Notes under the pieces: model-generated
Told to the model about the DNA's origin: nothing
Database searches by the model: none
What the model saw: the letters and a program-made list of their open reading frames with translations, nothing else
NCBI RefSeq assembly: GCF_000335475.2
Contig: NZ_ANAH02000001.1
Coordinates: 310,001 to 374,000 of the forward strand
DNA length: 64,000 bases
Reading direction: 5' to 3'
Origin: Cystobacter fuscus DSM 2262
Lineage (GTDB): Bacteria; Myxococcota; Myxococcia; Myxococcales; Myxococcaceae
Part shown: in pieces, positions 18,555 through 27,743 of the stretch
How positions within the stretch are numbered: position 1 is the first letter of the stretch
Layout: each line of letters opens with the position of its first letter
Position numbers and translations under genes: made by a program

Positions 18555-19973
18555 TCACGACAAGGGATGGACATCACGGGAAGCGAACGCATCCGGGCGC
18601 GCGGCGAGCTCGCGCCGCAGCCGCCAGGCCAGCGCGGCGGCCTGGTCGCGGATCTCCGGCACCGCCGTGCTCTCCCACAGCTCGCCCCGGCGCAGCGGCC
18701 CGAGGGTGAAGAGCACCGCGGAGGGCTGGCCCTGGCCGTCGAGCAGCGCGCCTCCCTCGTCCGTGGAGAGCCCGAGCCCCAGGGCATCGCGCCGGGCCAG
18801 GCCGGACTCCAGCAGCGAGCGCAGCAGGGGCTGGCCCCGGGAGAAGGAGCAGTCGGGGCCGGTGCAGTTGATGACGTGCTGGACGCGGAAGGTGGCCTCG
18901 AACACCACCCCGCGAGGCCGCGCGCGGGCCTCCACCCAGCCCTCCTCCAACATCTGGAAGCCACGCAAGCGCCCCGCGTGGACGTGCAGCACCCCGGCAC
19001 GCCGCAGCTGCGCGAGGGTGTCCGCCACCGAGGCGGCCATGCGGTGACGGTGCACGTCCCACAGGGTCCTCAGGTGACGCAGGAAGCGGCGCTGGGCCGG
19101 CACGGGCAGGCCGCGCCAGAGCGAGGCCGTCACCGGCCGCAACCCATCCACCACGCACCGCCAGTCACTCCCCTCGGGCAAGCCCTCGATTTCGCGGCGC
19201 AGCTCGTGGAAGAGCGCTCGCGTGCTGCGCGGCTCGGAGAAGCGCGGCGGCGGACTTGGCTGGACGCCGGGACGGTGGACCTGGGGCAGCAGGCCATGCC
19301 GGGACAGGGCGTGGATGCGGCCCTCGTGGTTGCGCTCGGCCAACGAGAGCACCGTGTCCACCATCGTCAGGCCCGTGCCCACGAGCAACACCGAGTGGTG
19401 CGGCTCGATGTGCTCCAGGGCTCTCGGGGCCCAGGGCGAGCGCACGTAGTTCACGCTCTCGAAGAGGCCGCCCCCGTCCACGGGCAGGTCGGCGGGCGAG
19501 GCATTGCCCAGGGCCAGCACCACCGCGCGCGCCTCGAGCGACGGGCCCTGGGCGAGCGACACCCGGACGACGCCATCCTCCTCGGAGAGCGCCGAGACCT
19601 CGCCCCGGATCAACTCCAACACGACGCCCGGCGCCGCGGCGCGCCGGCTCTCCCGGAGGAGCGCCTCGAGGTACTGGCCATAGCGCTGGCGGGCAACGAA
19701 GTCACCCGGGTCCGTGTCGGGTTCCACCCGGCGCATCCAGCGCAGGAAGTGCTCGGGGTCATCCGGAAAGGCGCTCATCCGCCCCACCGGGACATTGAGA
19801 AGATGACTCGAATGGGAGGTGGAGTAGGCCAGCCCCGGTCCCGTGCGGGCCTCCCGCTCCACCAGCGCCACCCGCAACGGGCCGGGTGCGTTTCGCAGGA
19901 GCTGGGTCACCAGCAACGTCCCACTCGCACCGCCCCCCACCACCAGGACGTCCCACCGCCGCTCGATTTTCAC
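18555..19973 (-). CDS. FAD/NAD(P)-binding protein (NAD_binding_9 type)
   Basis: 472 residues. It opens with a Rossmann motif (VLVVGGGASGTLL), then VALVEREARTGPGLAYST and HLLNVPVGRMSAFPDD. The latter two are the marks of the large FAD-NAD(P)-binding family (PF13454), whose members include hydroxylases such as HpyO and CreE-like enzymes. A second nucleotide motif, HHSVLLVGTGLTMVD, lies mid-protein, and VQHVINCTGPD fits an ATG-like FAD motif towards the C-terminus. It probably oxidises a small molecule with NAD(P)H and FAD. Coupling with the GCS2-like ligase immediately downstream suggests both act on the same amino-acid-derived compound (inference). The upstream 207 bp is a divergent region shared with rlmN. 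Confidence 0.8.
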   Translation of the reverse strand: MKIERRWDVLVVGGGASGTLLVTQLLRNAPGPLRVALVEREARTGPGLAYSTSHSSHLLNVPVGRMSAFPDDPEHFLRWMRRVEPDTDPGDFVARQRYGQYLEALLRESRRAAAPGVVLELIRGEVSALSEEDGVVRVSLAQGPSLEARAVVLALGNASPADLPVDGGGLFESVNYVRSPWAPRALEHIEPHHSVLLVGTGLTMVDTVLSLAERNHEGRIHALSRHGLLPQVHRPGVQPSPPPRFSEPRSTRALFHELRREIEGLPEGSDWRCVVDGLRPVTASLWRGLPVPAQRRFLRHLRTLWDVHRHRMAASVADTLAQLRRAGVLHVHAGRLRGFQMLEEGWVEARARPRGVVFEATFRVQHVINCTGPDCSFSRGQPLLRSLLESGLARRDALGLGLSTDEGGALLDGQGQPSAVLFTLGPLRRGELWESTAVPEIRDQAAALAWRLRRELAARPDAFASRDVHPLS

Positions 19974-20180
19974 CGTGGAAATTTAAGTCCCCACGGAAGG
20001 TCTCACAGCCCCCCAGGGCACCCGTGCCAGGGCAGGCTTCCGATCGACAACAAAACGCGCCCCGGCGCCCGGCTCCGTCCTCTGGTGGACCCAGGGCCCG
20101 GACCGGAGGAACGGCGCCCGCCCGCTCGTCTGTCCCCTCCACCCCTTCGTCCAGGGCCGGGGTGTGTTATCCGTCCGACG

Positions 20181-21269
20181 ATGGATGCCTCCCCCGCCCT
20201 TCCCCTGGTCAACCTGTACGACCTGCCCCGCGCCGCCCTGGGCGAGCTGCTGGGTCGCTGGGGCTACAGCGCCCACTACCGGGATCTGCTCTGGACGGCG
20301 CTCTACCGGCAGCAGGTGGAGTCCTTCGACGCCCTCACCGGGCTGAAGCCGGAGCTGGTGGCGACGCTGCGCGAGCGCACGCTCCTGGAGCGGCCCACCA
20401 CCCACCATGAGGTGTTCAGCTCGGACGGCTACACCCGGAAGCTGCTCTTGCGGCTGCGCGACGGGCAGACGGTGGAGACGGTGCTCATGCGGTTCAAGGG
20501 CCGGGCCACGGTGTGCCTGAGCACCCAGGCGGGGTGCGCCATGGGGTGCGTGTTCTGCGCCACCGGGCAGATGGGCTTCGTGCGCCACCTGTCGCCCGGG
20601 GAGATCATCGGCCAGGTGCTGCACGTCACGCGGCTGTTGCGCGAGACGAACGAGTCCCTGCGCAACGTGGTGCTCATGGGCATGGGCGAGCCCCTGCACA
20701 ACTACGAGGGCACGCTCGCGGCGGTGGACATCCTGGTGGACGCGCTGGGGCTGGCGCTCGGGCCGCGCTTCATCACCCTGAGCACCGTGGGCGTGGTGCC
20801 CGGCATCCGCCGGCTCGCGGACGAGGACCGGCCGGTGCAGCTCGCGGTGAGCCTGCATGGCGCCACGGACGCGGAGCGGGGCGCGCTGGTGCCCGCGGCG
20901 CGCAAGTGGTCGCTCGCCGAGCTGATGGACGCCTGCCGCTACTACACGGACAAGCGCAAACGCCGCATCTTCTATGAGTGGGCCCTCATCTCCGGGCGCA
21001 ACGACACGCCCGAGCAGGCCCACGCGCTCGGCGCGCTGCTCCAGGGCATGGACGCGCACGTCAACCTCATCCCCCTCAACCCCACGGTGGGCTACGCCGA
21101 GCAGCCCAGCGGCCCCGACTCCGTGCGCGCCTTCCAGGACATCCTCGCGGGCTACGGCCTGCCGAGCACCGTGCGCCAGCGCCGCGGCATCGACATCGAC
21201 GCGGGCTGCGGCCAGCTCAAGGCCGCCGTGGAGCGCACGCGCCCTCCGCGCCAGCCCCTCGCCTCCTGA
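20181..21269 (+). CDS. rlmN: 23S rRNA (adenine2503-C2)-methyltransferase RlmN
   Basis: 362 residues. A radical SAM cluster motif C-x3-C-x2-C is seen in AGCAMGCVFCATGQMGF. The other conserved parts are GECL-like MGMGEPLHNYEG, LSTVGVVPGIRRLA, LAVSLHGATD and YEWALISGRND. The second catalytic Cys lies near the C-terminus in IDIDAGCGQL. The enzyme methylates A2503 of 23S rRNA and, in some bacteria, A37 of tRNAs. The reading frame is open far upstream, but ATG 20181 (MDASPALPLVNLYDL) gives the usual family length, and the longer version would be antisense to the FAD protein gene. Confidence 0.96.
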   Translation: MDASPALPLVNLYDLPRAALGELLGRWGYSAHYRDLLWTALYRQQVESFDALTGLKPELVATLRERTLLERPTTHHEVFSSDGYTRKLLLRLRDGQTVETVLMRFKGRATVCLSTQAGCAMGCVFCATGQMGFVRHLSPGEIIGQVLHVTRLLRETNESLRNVVLMGMGEPLHNYEGTLAAVDILVDALGLALGPRFITLSTVGVVPGIRRLADEDRPVQLAVSLHGATDAERGALVPAARKWSLAELMDACRYYTDKRKRRIFYEWALISGRNDTPEQAHALGALLQGMDAHVNLIPLNPTVGYAEQPSGPDSVRAFQDILAGYGLPSTVRQRRGIDIDAGCGQLKAAVERTRPPRQPLAS

Positions 21270-21404
21270 TGCGGGCCCGGCGCGAGGGCCGCGATGCCCG
21301 GGCCACCCCGAGTGGCTACATCACAAGCAGCGGCGACCTGAAGGGCCTTCGCACTGCTCGAGCGTCGGGGTGCCACCCTAGCGATCCCTCAGAGGAGGTG
21401 AGTG

Positions 21405-21425
21405 ATGAGCCACCATGACGGGTAG
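21405..21425 (+). other. Six-codon upstream ORF overlapping the regulator start
   Basis: An AGGAGGTGAG Shine-Dalgarno lies 5-7 bases before an ATG that encodes only MSHHDG and stops at TAG 21423. The response regulator ATG at 21415 sits inside it in another frame. The ribosome site fits the short ORF better than the regulator start, so the short ORF may feed ribosomes to the regulator by coupling. This is an inference from spacing alone. Confidence 0.35.
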
Positions 21426-22773
21426 GTGTCTGATCGCCGACGCGGACCTGGAACTCCGCTCTGCCCTCCGCCGGTTCATCGAGCCGCGGGGGTGGGAGGC
21501 ACTGGAAGCGCGCAACGCCCACGAGGCGCGAGAGCTGCTGCGTCGCGCCCGGCCGGACGTGGTGTTGCTCGAGGAGCACCTGCCAGGGAGCCCCTTGTCC
21601 GAGATGCTCCCCGAGTGGCGCGCCAGCCATCCCTCCGTCCCCCTGCTGGTGCTCTCCGCCACCCCTTCCATCGACGGCGCCGTCCAGGCCATCAAGCTCG
21701 GAGCGGAGCAGTTCGTGCCCAAGCCGGTGGAGCCACCCACTCTGTTGCGTCTGATGGAGCACGCGCTGGAGGCGCAACGCACCCGCGCCCTTCCTCCCCC
21801 GGACACGGCCGGCGGGCCCGAGCCGTTCCTGGGCGTCAGCCCGCTCATCCGCCAGTTGGAAGCCACCGTCCGCCGGTTGCTCGACAGCGATCGCGCCCTG
21901 CTGCTGCTGGGAGAAACCGGGACGGGCAAGGGCATGCTCGCCTCGTGGATCCACCTGCGCGGGCCCCGGGCGCGCGCGCCCCTGGTGCAGCTCAACTGCG
22001 CGGGCCTGGCGCCGCAGCTCCTGGAGACGGAGCTCTTCGGCCACGAGCGCGGTGCCTTCACCAGCGCCGTCCAGCGCAAGCTGGGCCTGCTCGAGGTCGC
22101 CCACAAGGGCTCCCTGTTCCTCGACGAGGTGGGCGACATGGATCCGCTCGTCCAACCCAAGCTGCTCAAGGTGCTCGAGGAGCGGCGCTTCCGGCGGCTG
22201 GGCGAGGTGGAGGAGCGCACGGTGGACATCCGGCTCATCGCCGCCACCCACCAGAACCTCGTCGAGCGCGTGCGCGCCGGGCGCTTCCGCGGCGATCTCT
22301 ACTTCCGCATCAGCACCCTGCCCCTGCGCCTGCCCGCGCTGCGCGAGCGCCCCGAGGACATCCCCATCATCGCCCGGAACATGCTCGAGCGGCTCTCCGA
22401 CGAATTGGGACGTCCCGGGCTCGGGCTGACGGCCGAGGCCGAGGCCGCCCTGTGTGGCTACACCTGGCCCGGCAACCTGCGCGAGTTGCGCAACGTGCTC
22501 GAGCGCGCCGCCCTCCTCTCCGCCCACCCCGTGCTGAAAACGGAGGACCTGGACTTCAACGCCGCCCTCGCGGGCATGCGCCCCGACGCGCCCACCGCGT
22601 CCCCGCCGGAGTCGGACCTCTCGCTCACCCTGCGGGAAGTCGAGCGCCGCCACATCTCCCGGGTACTCGCCTCGGAGGGAGGGCACGTCGGCCGCGCCGC
22701 CCAGCGGCTCGGCATCCCCCGCAGCTCGCTGTACCAGAAGCTCAAGAGCCTGGGCCTCTCGGCCAAAGTCTAG
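21415..22773 (+). CDS. NtrC-family sigma-54 activator with altered receiver
   Basis: 452 residues: receiver (1-120), AAA+ sigma-54 activator (~140-380), Fis-type helix-turn-helix (~405-450). The receiver keeps the acidic pair (IADAD) and the Lys (VPKPVE), but the phospho-acceptor Asp is Glu53 (codon GAG at 21571) in VVLLEEHLPG. The AAA+ part has Walker A GETGTGKG, Walker B GSLFLDEVGDMD, and a sigma-54 loop reading GAFTSA where GAFTGA is expected (Ser217). The HTH is in GRAAQRLGIPRSSLYQKLK. It starts the chemosensory operon, as CrdA heads the Che3 system of Myxococcus. Glu53 may mimic the phosphorylated state, so CheA may not control it through this site. The Ser in GAFTSA could alter contact with sigma-54. 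Confidence 0.93.
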   Translation: MTGRCLIADADLELRSALRRFIEPRGWEALEARNAHEARELLRRARPDVVLLEEHLPGSPLSEMLPEWRASHPSVPLLVLSATPSIDGAVQAIKLGAEQFVPKPVEPPTLLRLMEHALEAQRTRALPPPDTAGGPEPFLGVSPLIRQLEATVRRLLDSDRALLLLGETGTGKGMLASWIHLRGPRARAPLVQLNCAGLAPQLLETELFGHERGAFTSAVQRKLGLLEVAHKGSLFLDEVGDMDPLVQPKLLKVLEERRFRRLGEVEERTVDIRLIAATHQNLVERVRAGRFRGDLYFRISTLPLRLPALRERPEDIPIIARNMLERLSDELGRPGLGLTAEAEAALCGYTWPGNLRELRNVLERAALLSAHPVLKTEDLDFNAALAGMRPDAPTASPPESDLSLTLREVERRHISRVLASEGGHVGRAAQRLGIPRSSLYQKLKSLGLSAKV

Positions 22774-22889
22774 AATCCAGACTCAAGATCTTGGAAACCG
22801 AGCCGGGGGCAGCCGCCAGGGCCGAGTAAATTCGAACGATTGTGAACAAAAGAATCCTGGCGCGCGGATTGCTGTTGCATTCGGCCCCC

Positions 22890-24521
22890 ATGACTCCCGA
22901 GATGGAGAAGATCCACGGCCTCTTCCTCGCCGAGGCCGAAGAGCAACTCGCCACGCTGGAACAGGGCCTGTTAGCGCTCGAGCGCACGTCTGGTTCGCCA
23001 CCGCTCGCCTCCCTGCAGTGCACGCTGCACACGTTCAAGGGCGGAGCGGGCGCGGTGGGCCTCACCGCGGCGGTGGAGCTGGCGCACCTGCTGGAGGATC
23101 TGCTCACGCTGTTGGAGGCGCGGGCCGTCGTCCTGCACGCCGGGCTGGGCTCGCTGATGTTGCAGGCCGTGGACGTGCTGCGCGAGCAGGTGGGCCTCGA
23201 GCCCGCGAGCGAGTCCGCCCAGCGGCTGCCGGCCCTGGAGGTGCGGCGGCTCCTGGAGAGCACGCTCAAGGCCTCCCAGCCCGTCCAGGCGCGCGTGACG
23301 GCGCCGGAGCGGCCCGCGTCCCCGGCCGAGCCCACCGCGCACCGGGAGCACACCCTGCGCGTGGGGCTGGGGCGGCTGGACCGGATGTTGGATCTCACCG
23401 GGGAGATCGCCATCGCGCGCGGGCGGCTCGCGGAGATGCTCACGCAGGCGCACCGCTACACGCCCCAGCAACTGATGGAGGCCCACCGCGACGGGGACCG
23501 GCTCTACCTGGACCTGCAGGAGCTGGTGATGAAGGTGCGGATGGTGCCCATCGGGCGCACCTTCCAGCCCTTCGTCCGCACGGTGCGCGACCTGGGCCTC
23601 GCCATGGGCAAGCAGGTGCGCTGCGAGCTGAGCGGCGAGGACGTGGAGGTGGACACGACGATCGCCGAGCTCATCCGCGACCCCCTCACCCACCTGGTGC
23701 GCAACGCCATGGACCACGGACTGGAGACGCCCGAGGTGCGCCAGGCGCGCGGCAAGGCGCCCACCGGCACCTTGAGTCTGCGCGCCTTCCACGACGCGGG
23801 CACGCTCGTCATCCAGGTGGTGGACGACGGCACGGGCCTGGACCGCGAGCGCATCACCGCGCGAGCCCGGACGCGGGGCCTGCTGGGGCCGGAGGAGACG
23901 CCGGATGAGGGCGCGCTGCTGCGGCTCATCCTCGCGCCCGGCTTCTCCACCGCCGAGCGCATCACCGAGCTGTCCGGCCGCGGCGTGGGCATGGACGTGG
24001 TGAAGCGCAACGTGGAGTCGCTCCGGGGCACCGTGTCCGTGGACAGCCTCCCGGGCCAGGGCACCACCTTCAGTCTGCGCCTGCCGCTCACCCTCTCCAT
24101 CATCGAGGGCTTCAACGTCGCGGTGGGGGGCGAGACCTACGTCATCCCCCTGCAGAACGTGCTGGAGTGCGTGGAGCTGCCCGCGGCGGAGAGCCGCCCG
24201 GGCAGTACCGGCGTCTTCCACCTGCGCGGCTCACCCCTGCCCTTCCTCCGCCTGCGCGAGCACTTCGCCCTGGGAGGCAGCACGCCCGCCCGGGAGAATC
24301 TCGTCATCATCAGCCACGAGCGCGGCCTCGCCGGCCTCGCCGTGGACACCCTGCTCGGCCAGGGCCAGACGGTCATCAAACCCCTGGGCAGGTTCTGCCA
24401 GGGACTGCCCGGACTCTCGGGCTCCACCCTGCTCGGGGACGGCAGGGTCGCCCTCATCCTCGACGTCCCCGCGCTCCTTCAGCAGGCGCTCCAGGCGGCC
24501 TCTCCCGCCGCCCTCGCCTGA
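22890..24521 (+). CDS. cheA: CheA-type chemosensory histidine kinase
   Basis: 543 residues from ATG 22890 (MTPEMEKIHG); an in-frame GTG at 22842 would add 16 residues. Order: HPt domain with phospho-His47 in CTLHTFKGGAGAVGL; a short Pro/Ala-rich linker (~125-165) where a P2 domain would be; a dimerisation helix pair; the ATPase with N-box THLVRNAMDHGLE, the G1 box VVDDGTGLD and RGVGMDVVKRNVE; and a C-terminal CheW-like P5 domain. All catalytic parts are present. No P2 (CheY/CheB docking) domain is visible and no CheY or CheB is encoded nearby, so the phosphate acceptor must be elsewhere, or the upstream regulator is bound without phosphotransfer. Confidence 0.93.
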   Translation: MTPEMEKIHGLFLAEAEEQLATLEQGLLALERTSGSPPLASLQCTLHTFKGGAGAVGLTAAVELAHLLEDLLTLLEARAVVLHAGLGSLMLQAVDVLREQVGLEPASESAQRLPALEVRRLLESTLKASQPVQARVTAPERPASPAEPTAHREHTLRVGLGRLDRMLDLTGEIAIARGRLAEMLTQAHRYTPQQLMEAHRDGDRLYLDLQELVMKVRMVPIGRTFQPFVRTVRDLGLAMGKQVRCELSGEDVEVDTTIAELIRDPLTHLVRNAMDHGLETPEVRQARGKAPTGTLSLRAFHDAGTLVIQVVDDGTGLDRERITARARTRGLLGPEETPDEGALLRLILAPGFSTAERITELSGRGVGMDVVKRNVESLRGTVSVDSLPGQGTTFSLRLPLTLSIIEGFNVAVGGETYVIPLQNVLECVELPAAESRPGSTGVFHLRGSPLPFLRLREHFALGGSTPARENLVIISHERGLAGLAVDTLLGQGQTVIKPLGRFCQGLPGLSGSTLLGDGRVALILDVPALLQQALQAASPAALA

Positions 24522-24551
24522 GTGTTTCCCCACCCCGAATCACCCCCATCC

Positions 24552-26243
24552 ATGACCTGGTTCTACAACCTGAAGATCTCCACCAAGCTGCTCCTCTCCT
24601 TCATCGGCCTGAGCATGCTCAACGTCGTGCTGGGTCTCTTCGCCACCCAGCAGCTCAGCAAGATGAATGACGCGACGGACGTGGTGACCGACACCTGGAT
24701 GCCCAGCATCATCTACGTGTCCGCCGCGAACACCGACACCTCGGACTTCCTCATCCTCGAGCAGCAGCACATGATGTCGACCGATCCCGCGCAGATGACC
24801 GAGTTCGAGCGGCTCATGCGGCAGGAGCAGGAGGCCATCCAGAGCAGCTTCAAGAAGTACGAGCCACTCATCTCCTCCGAGAAGGAGCGGCTCCTGTACG
24901 AGGAGTTCACCCGCCTCTGGAGGGACTACCTGGAGGAACACGACCGCATCATCGAGCTGTCACGCAAGAACCCGACCCTGGACCAGCTCCAGGGCATCAA
25001 CCAGGGCCGCGCGCAACAGCTCTATCAGGCTTCCTCCGACAAGCTGGATCAGCTGGCGGTGGTCATCCAGGAGTCCTCGCGCAAGGCGTCGATTGACTCG
25101 GACAACATCTACGCCGTCGCGCGGGGGTGGATCCTCTCCGTCGTGGGGGCCAGCCTGCTCGTCGGCGTGCTGCTCAGCATCCTCATCGCGCGGATCATCG
25201 CCCGGCCGCTCCACGAGGCCCTGCGGGTGGCGGATCGCATCGCCGATGGCGACCTGAGCGTGCGGGTCACCTCGGAGACCCAGGACGAGACGGGCCGGCT
25301 GCTCTCCGCCATGCAGCGCATGGTGCTCAAGCTCTCCCAGGTCATCAGCGAGGTGAGAGAGGGCGCCGGCACGCTCGCCTCCGCGTCGGCCCAGGTGTCC
25401 TCCTCCTCGCAGAGCCTGTCGCATGGCACCAACGAGCAGGCCACCAGCGTGGAGGAGACGACCGCGAGCCTGGAGCAGATGACGTCCACCATCACCCAGA
25501 ACCGGGACCACAGCCGGCAGATGGAGCAGATGGCCCTTCAGGGCGCCCGGGACGCGGAGGAAGGCGGCCGGGCCGTGAAGGAGACCGTGGAGGCGATGAA
25601 CTCCATCGCGGAGAAGATCACCATCATCGAGGAGATCTCCTACCAGACCAACCTGCTGGCGCTCAACGCGGCCATCGAGGCGGCGCGCGCGGGGGCCCAT
25701 GGCAAGGGCTTCGCGGTGGTGGCCACCGAGGTGCGCAAGCTGGCCGAGCGCAGCCAGACGGCGGCGCGGGAGATTTCGGGGCTGGCCTCCAGCAGCGTGA
25801 AGGTGGCGTCGCGCTCGGGGCAGTTGCTCTCGGAGCTGGTGCCCTCCATCCGCAAGACGGCGGACCTGGTGCAGGAGGTGGTGGCCGCCTCGGCCGAACA
25901 GGCCACCGGCGTCACCCAGATGAACAAGGCCATGCTGCACGTGGACCAGGTCACGCAACGCAACGCCTCGGCCTCCGAGGAGCTCGCCTCCACCGCCGAG
26001 GAGCTGTCCGCCCAGGCGGAGGCGCTGCAGCAGCTCGTGTCCTTCTTCCACCTCGCCACCGAGGGTTCCGAGCGCGGCACGCGTCCCCCGGCCGCCCACC
26101 GCCCGCAGACGCACTCGCCCACCGCGGGGTTGAAGGCCGCCACGAGCGGGCTCGGCGCCGGAGCGTCCAAGCCAGCCCCCCGGGCCTCCGCCCCCGCCCA
26201 CCATCCCGACGAGGATCGGGACTTCAAGCGCTTCCAGGTGTGA
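24552..26243 (+). CDS. Methyl-accepting chemotaxis protein
   Basis: 563 residues from ATG 24552; a GTG at 24522 is an alternative. A first membrane helix (~12-31), a ~160-residue four-helix-bundle-like sensor outside the membrane, a second membrane helix (~192-214), HAMP, and a cytoplasmic signalling hairpin. The tip is canonical: [20 protein letters not shown] then [16 protein letters not shown]. Candidate methylation helices flank it. The C-terminal ~60 residues are Pro/Ala/His-rich and lack the NWETF-type CheR tether. It is the only receptor in this operon and follows cheA by 30 bp. Confidence 0.93.
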   Translation: MTWFYNLKISTKLLLSFIGLSMLNVVLGLFATQQLSKMNDATDVVTDTWMPSIIYVSAANTDTSDFLILEQQHMMSTDPAQMTEFERLMRQEQEAIQSSFKKYEPLISSEKERLLYEEFTRLWRDYLEEHDRIIELSRKNPTLDQLQGINQGRAQQLYQASSDKLDQLAVVIQESSRKASIDSDNIYAVARGWILSVVGASLLVGVLLSILIARIIARPLHEALRVADRIADGDLSVRVTSETQDETGRLLSAMQRMVLKLSQVISEVREGAGTLASASAQVSSSSQSLSHGTNEQATSVEETTASLEQMTSTITQNRDHSRQMEQMALQGARDAEEGGRAVKETVEAMNSIAEKITIIEEISYQTNLLALNAAIEAARAGAHGKGFAVVATEVRKLAERSQTAAREISGLASSSVKVASRSGQLLSELVPSIRKTADLVQEVVAASAEQATGVTQMNKAMLHVDQVTQRNASASEELASTAEELSAQAEALQQLVSFFHLATEGSERGTRPPAAHRPQTHSPTAGLKAATSGLGAGASKPAPRASAPAHHPDEDRDFKRFQV

Positions 26244-26785
26244 TGATGAATGACATGAGCGAGGAGAATTCCGCCGCCACGCAGTACCTCAGCTTCATCC
26301 TCGCCGGAGAGGAGTACGCGCTCGGCATCCTGCGGGTGAAGGAGATCATCGAGTACGACACCGTCACCCGCGTTCCCGGAGCCCCGGCGTGGGTGCGCGG
26401 CGTGTTCAACCTGCGCGGCAGCGTGGTGCCGGTGGTGGACCTGACGGTGAAGCTGGGCCTGCCGCCCATCCAGCTCACGCGCCGCAGTTGCATCGTGGTG
26501 GTGGAGGTGCGGCAGGGCAACGAGGACATCGTCCTGGGCCTGCTCGCCGATGCCATCGGCCAGGTCATCGAGCTGGGGCCCGAGGACGTGGCGCCGCCGC
26601 CCGCCTTCGGCACGCAGGTGCACGTGGAGTACCTGCTGGGCATGGGCCGCGTTGGCACGGCGCGCAAGTTCATCCTGCTGCTGGACATCGACAAGGTGCT
26701 CAGCGGCCAGGAAGTGCTGTCGGCCACGGCGCTGCGGGCCCCGCCCGGGGAGGACACCGAGCGCACCACCGGGAAGGTCGCATGA
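26243..26785 (+). CDS. cheW: CheW coupling protein
   Basis: 180 residues starting [10 protein letters not shown]. The body is a single CheW domain: YLSFILAGEEYALGILRVKEI, then VFNLRGSVVPVVDL and ILLLDIDKVL, all standard. It links the MCP to CheA. Its ATG overlaps the MCP stop (TGATG) and its own stop overlaps the cheR start (ATGA), so the three are translationally coupled. The last ~20 residues are a polar tail. Confidence 0.95.
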   Translation: MMNDMSEENSAATQYLSFILAGEEYALGILRVKEIIEYDTVTRVPGAPAWVRGVFNLRGSVVPVVDLTVKLGLPPIQLTRRSCIVVVEVRQGNEDIVLGLLADAIGQVIELGPEDVAPPPAFGTQVHVEYLLGMGRVGTARKFILLLDIDKVLSGQEVLSATALRAPPGEDTERTTGKVA

Positions 26786-27690
26786 AGAAGATGCTCCGGG
26801 AGGAGCCCGGGGAGTCCGTGCCCCCCGAGCCGCCGCCGCTGTCGGATCGGGAGTTCACCGGCTACCAGCAGTTCGTCTATCGCGAGGCGGGCATCTGGCT
26901 GTCGCCCGCGAAGAAGGCGCTGGTGGTGGGGCGGCTGTCGCGCCGGTTGCGCGAGCTGGGCAACCCCTCCTTCGGCACCTACCTGCGGCGGGCGGAGGAG
27001 GACAGCGCCGAGCGCGTGCGGCTGTTGGACGCGCTGTGCACGCACGAGACCCACTTCTTCCGCGAGCCCCGGCACTTCGACTTCCTGGCGCGTGACGTGC
27101 TGCCGCGCTGGCGTGCCCAGGGGGACACCGGTAGCGGCGAAGGCAAGCGGGTGCGGGTGTGGAGCGCGGGGTGCTCGACGGGCGAGGAGCCCTTCTCCCT
27201 GGCCATGGTGCTGCGCCACCACCTGCCGGCCGAGGAGGGATGGGAGATCGACATCCTCGCCACGGATCTCTCCACGCGCATCCTCGAGCAGGCCCGGCAG
27301 GCGCGCTGGCCGGTGGAGAAGGCGGTGCAGATTCCCAGGCCCTACCTGCGTGCCTACATGCTGCGCGGCGTGGGTAGCCAGGAGGCGTGGATGAAGGCGG
27401 ACGCCCACCTGCGCGCGCTGGTGCGCTTCCAGCGGGTGAACCTGAACGACGAGAACGGGATGCTGGGGCGCTTCGATCTGCTCTTCTGCCGCAACGTCCT
27501 CATCTACTTCGACCCGGCCTCGAGGGCCCGGGCCGTGGAGCGGCTGCTCAACCATCTCCACCCCCAGGGAATGCTCTTCCTCGGCCACTCCGAGAGCCTG
27601 CTGGGCCTGGGCACGCGCGTGCGCGCGCTGATGCCCACCGTCTACGCGCAGCGCGCCCCCCCGGCCGGAGTGTCCGCCGCGCGAGGGTGA
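26782..27690 (+). CDS. cheR: CheR chemoreceptor methyltransferase
   Basis: 302 residues. The N-terminal helical domain includes FREPRHFDFL. The SAM-binding domain has VWSAGCSTGEEPFSLAM (motif I), IDILATDLSTRILEQA, and the family signature DLLFCRNVLIYFD followed by GMLFLGHSESL. It methylates Glu residues of the receptor using S-adenosylmethionine. The operon has no cheB or cheD, so demethylation must come from another locus or the modification is one-way. ATG 26782 overlaps the cheW stop by 4 bp. Confidence 0.95.
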   Translation: MKKMLREEPGESVPPEPPPLSDREFTGYQQFVYREAGIWLSPAKKALVVGRLSRRLRELGNPSFGTYLRRAEEDSAERVRLLDALCTHETHFFREPRHFDFLARDVLPRWRAQGDTGSGEGKRVRVWSAGCSTGEEPFSLAMVLRHHLPAEEGWEIDILATDLSTRILEQARQARWPVEKAVQIPRPYLRAYMLRGVGSQEAWMKADAHLRALVRFQRVNLNDENGMLGRFDLLFCRNVLIYFDPASRARAVERLLNHLHPQGMLFLGHSESLLGLGTRVRALMPTVYAQRAPPAGVSAARG

Positions 27691-27743
27691 GACGGGATCC
27701 CTCCCTTCCGAGCGGAGCCGGCGTAGTAAAGAGGGCGTGACAC

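Noticed and set aside
18525-20180. Upstream extension of the rlmN frame (about 550 codons)
   Set aside because: It is antisense to the FAD protein gene, lacks homology, and rlmN has a good ATG at 20181 with normal length.
21270-21404. Possible riboswitch before the sigma-54 regulator
   Set aside because: Some GTGGC/GCCAC pairing is possible, but nothing matches a known class and the region is short.
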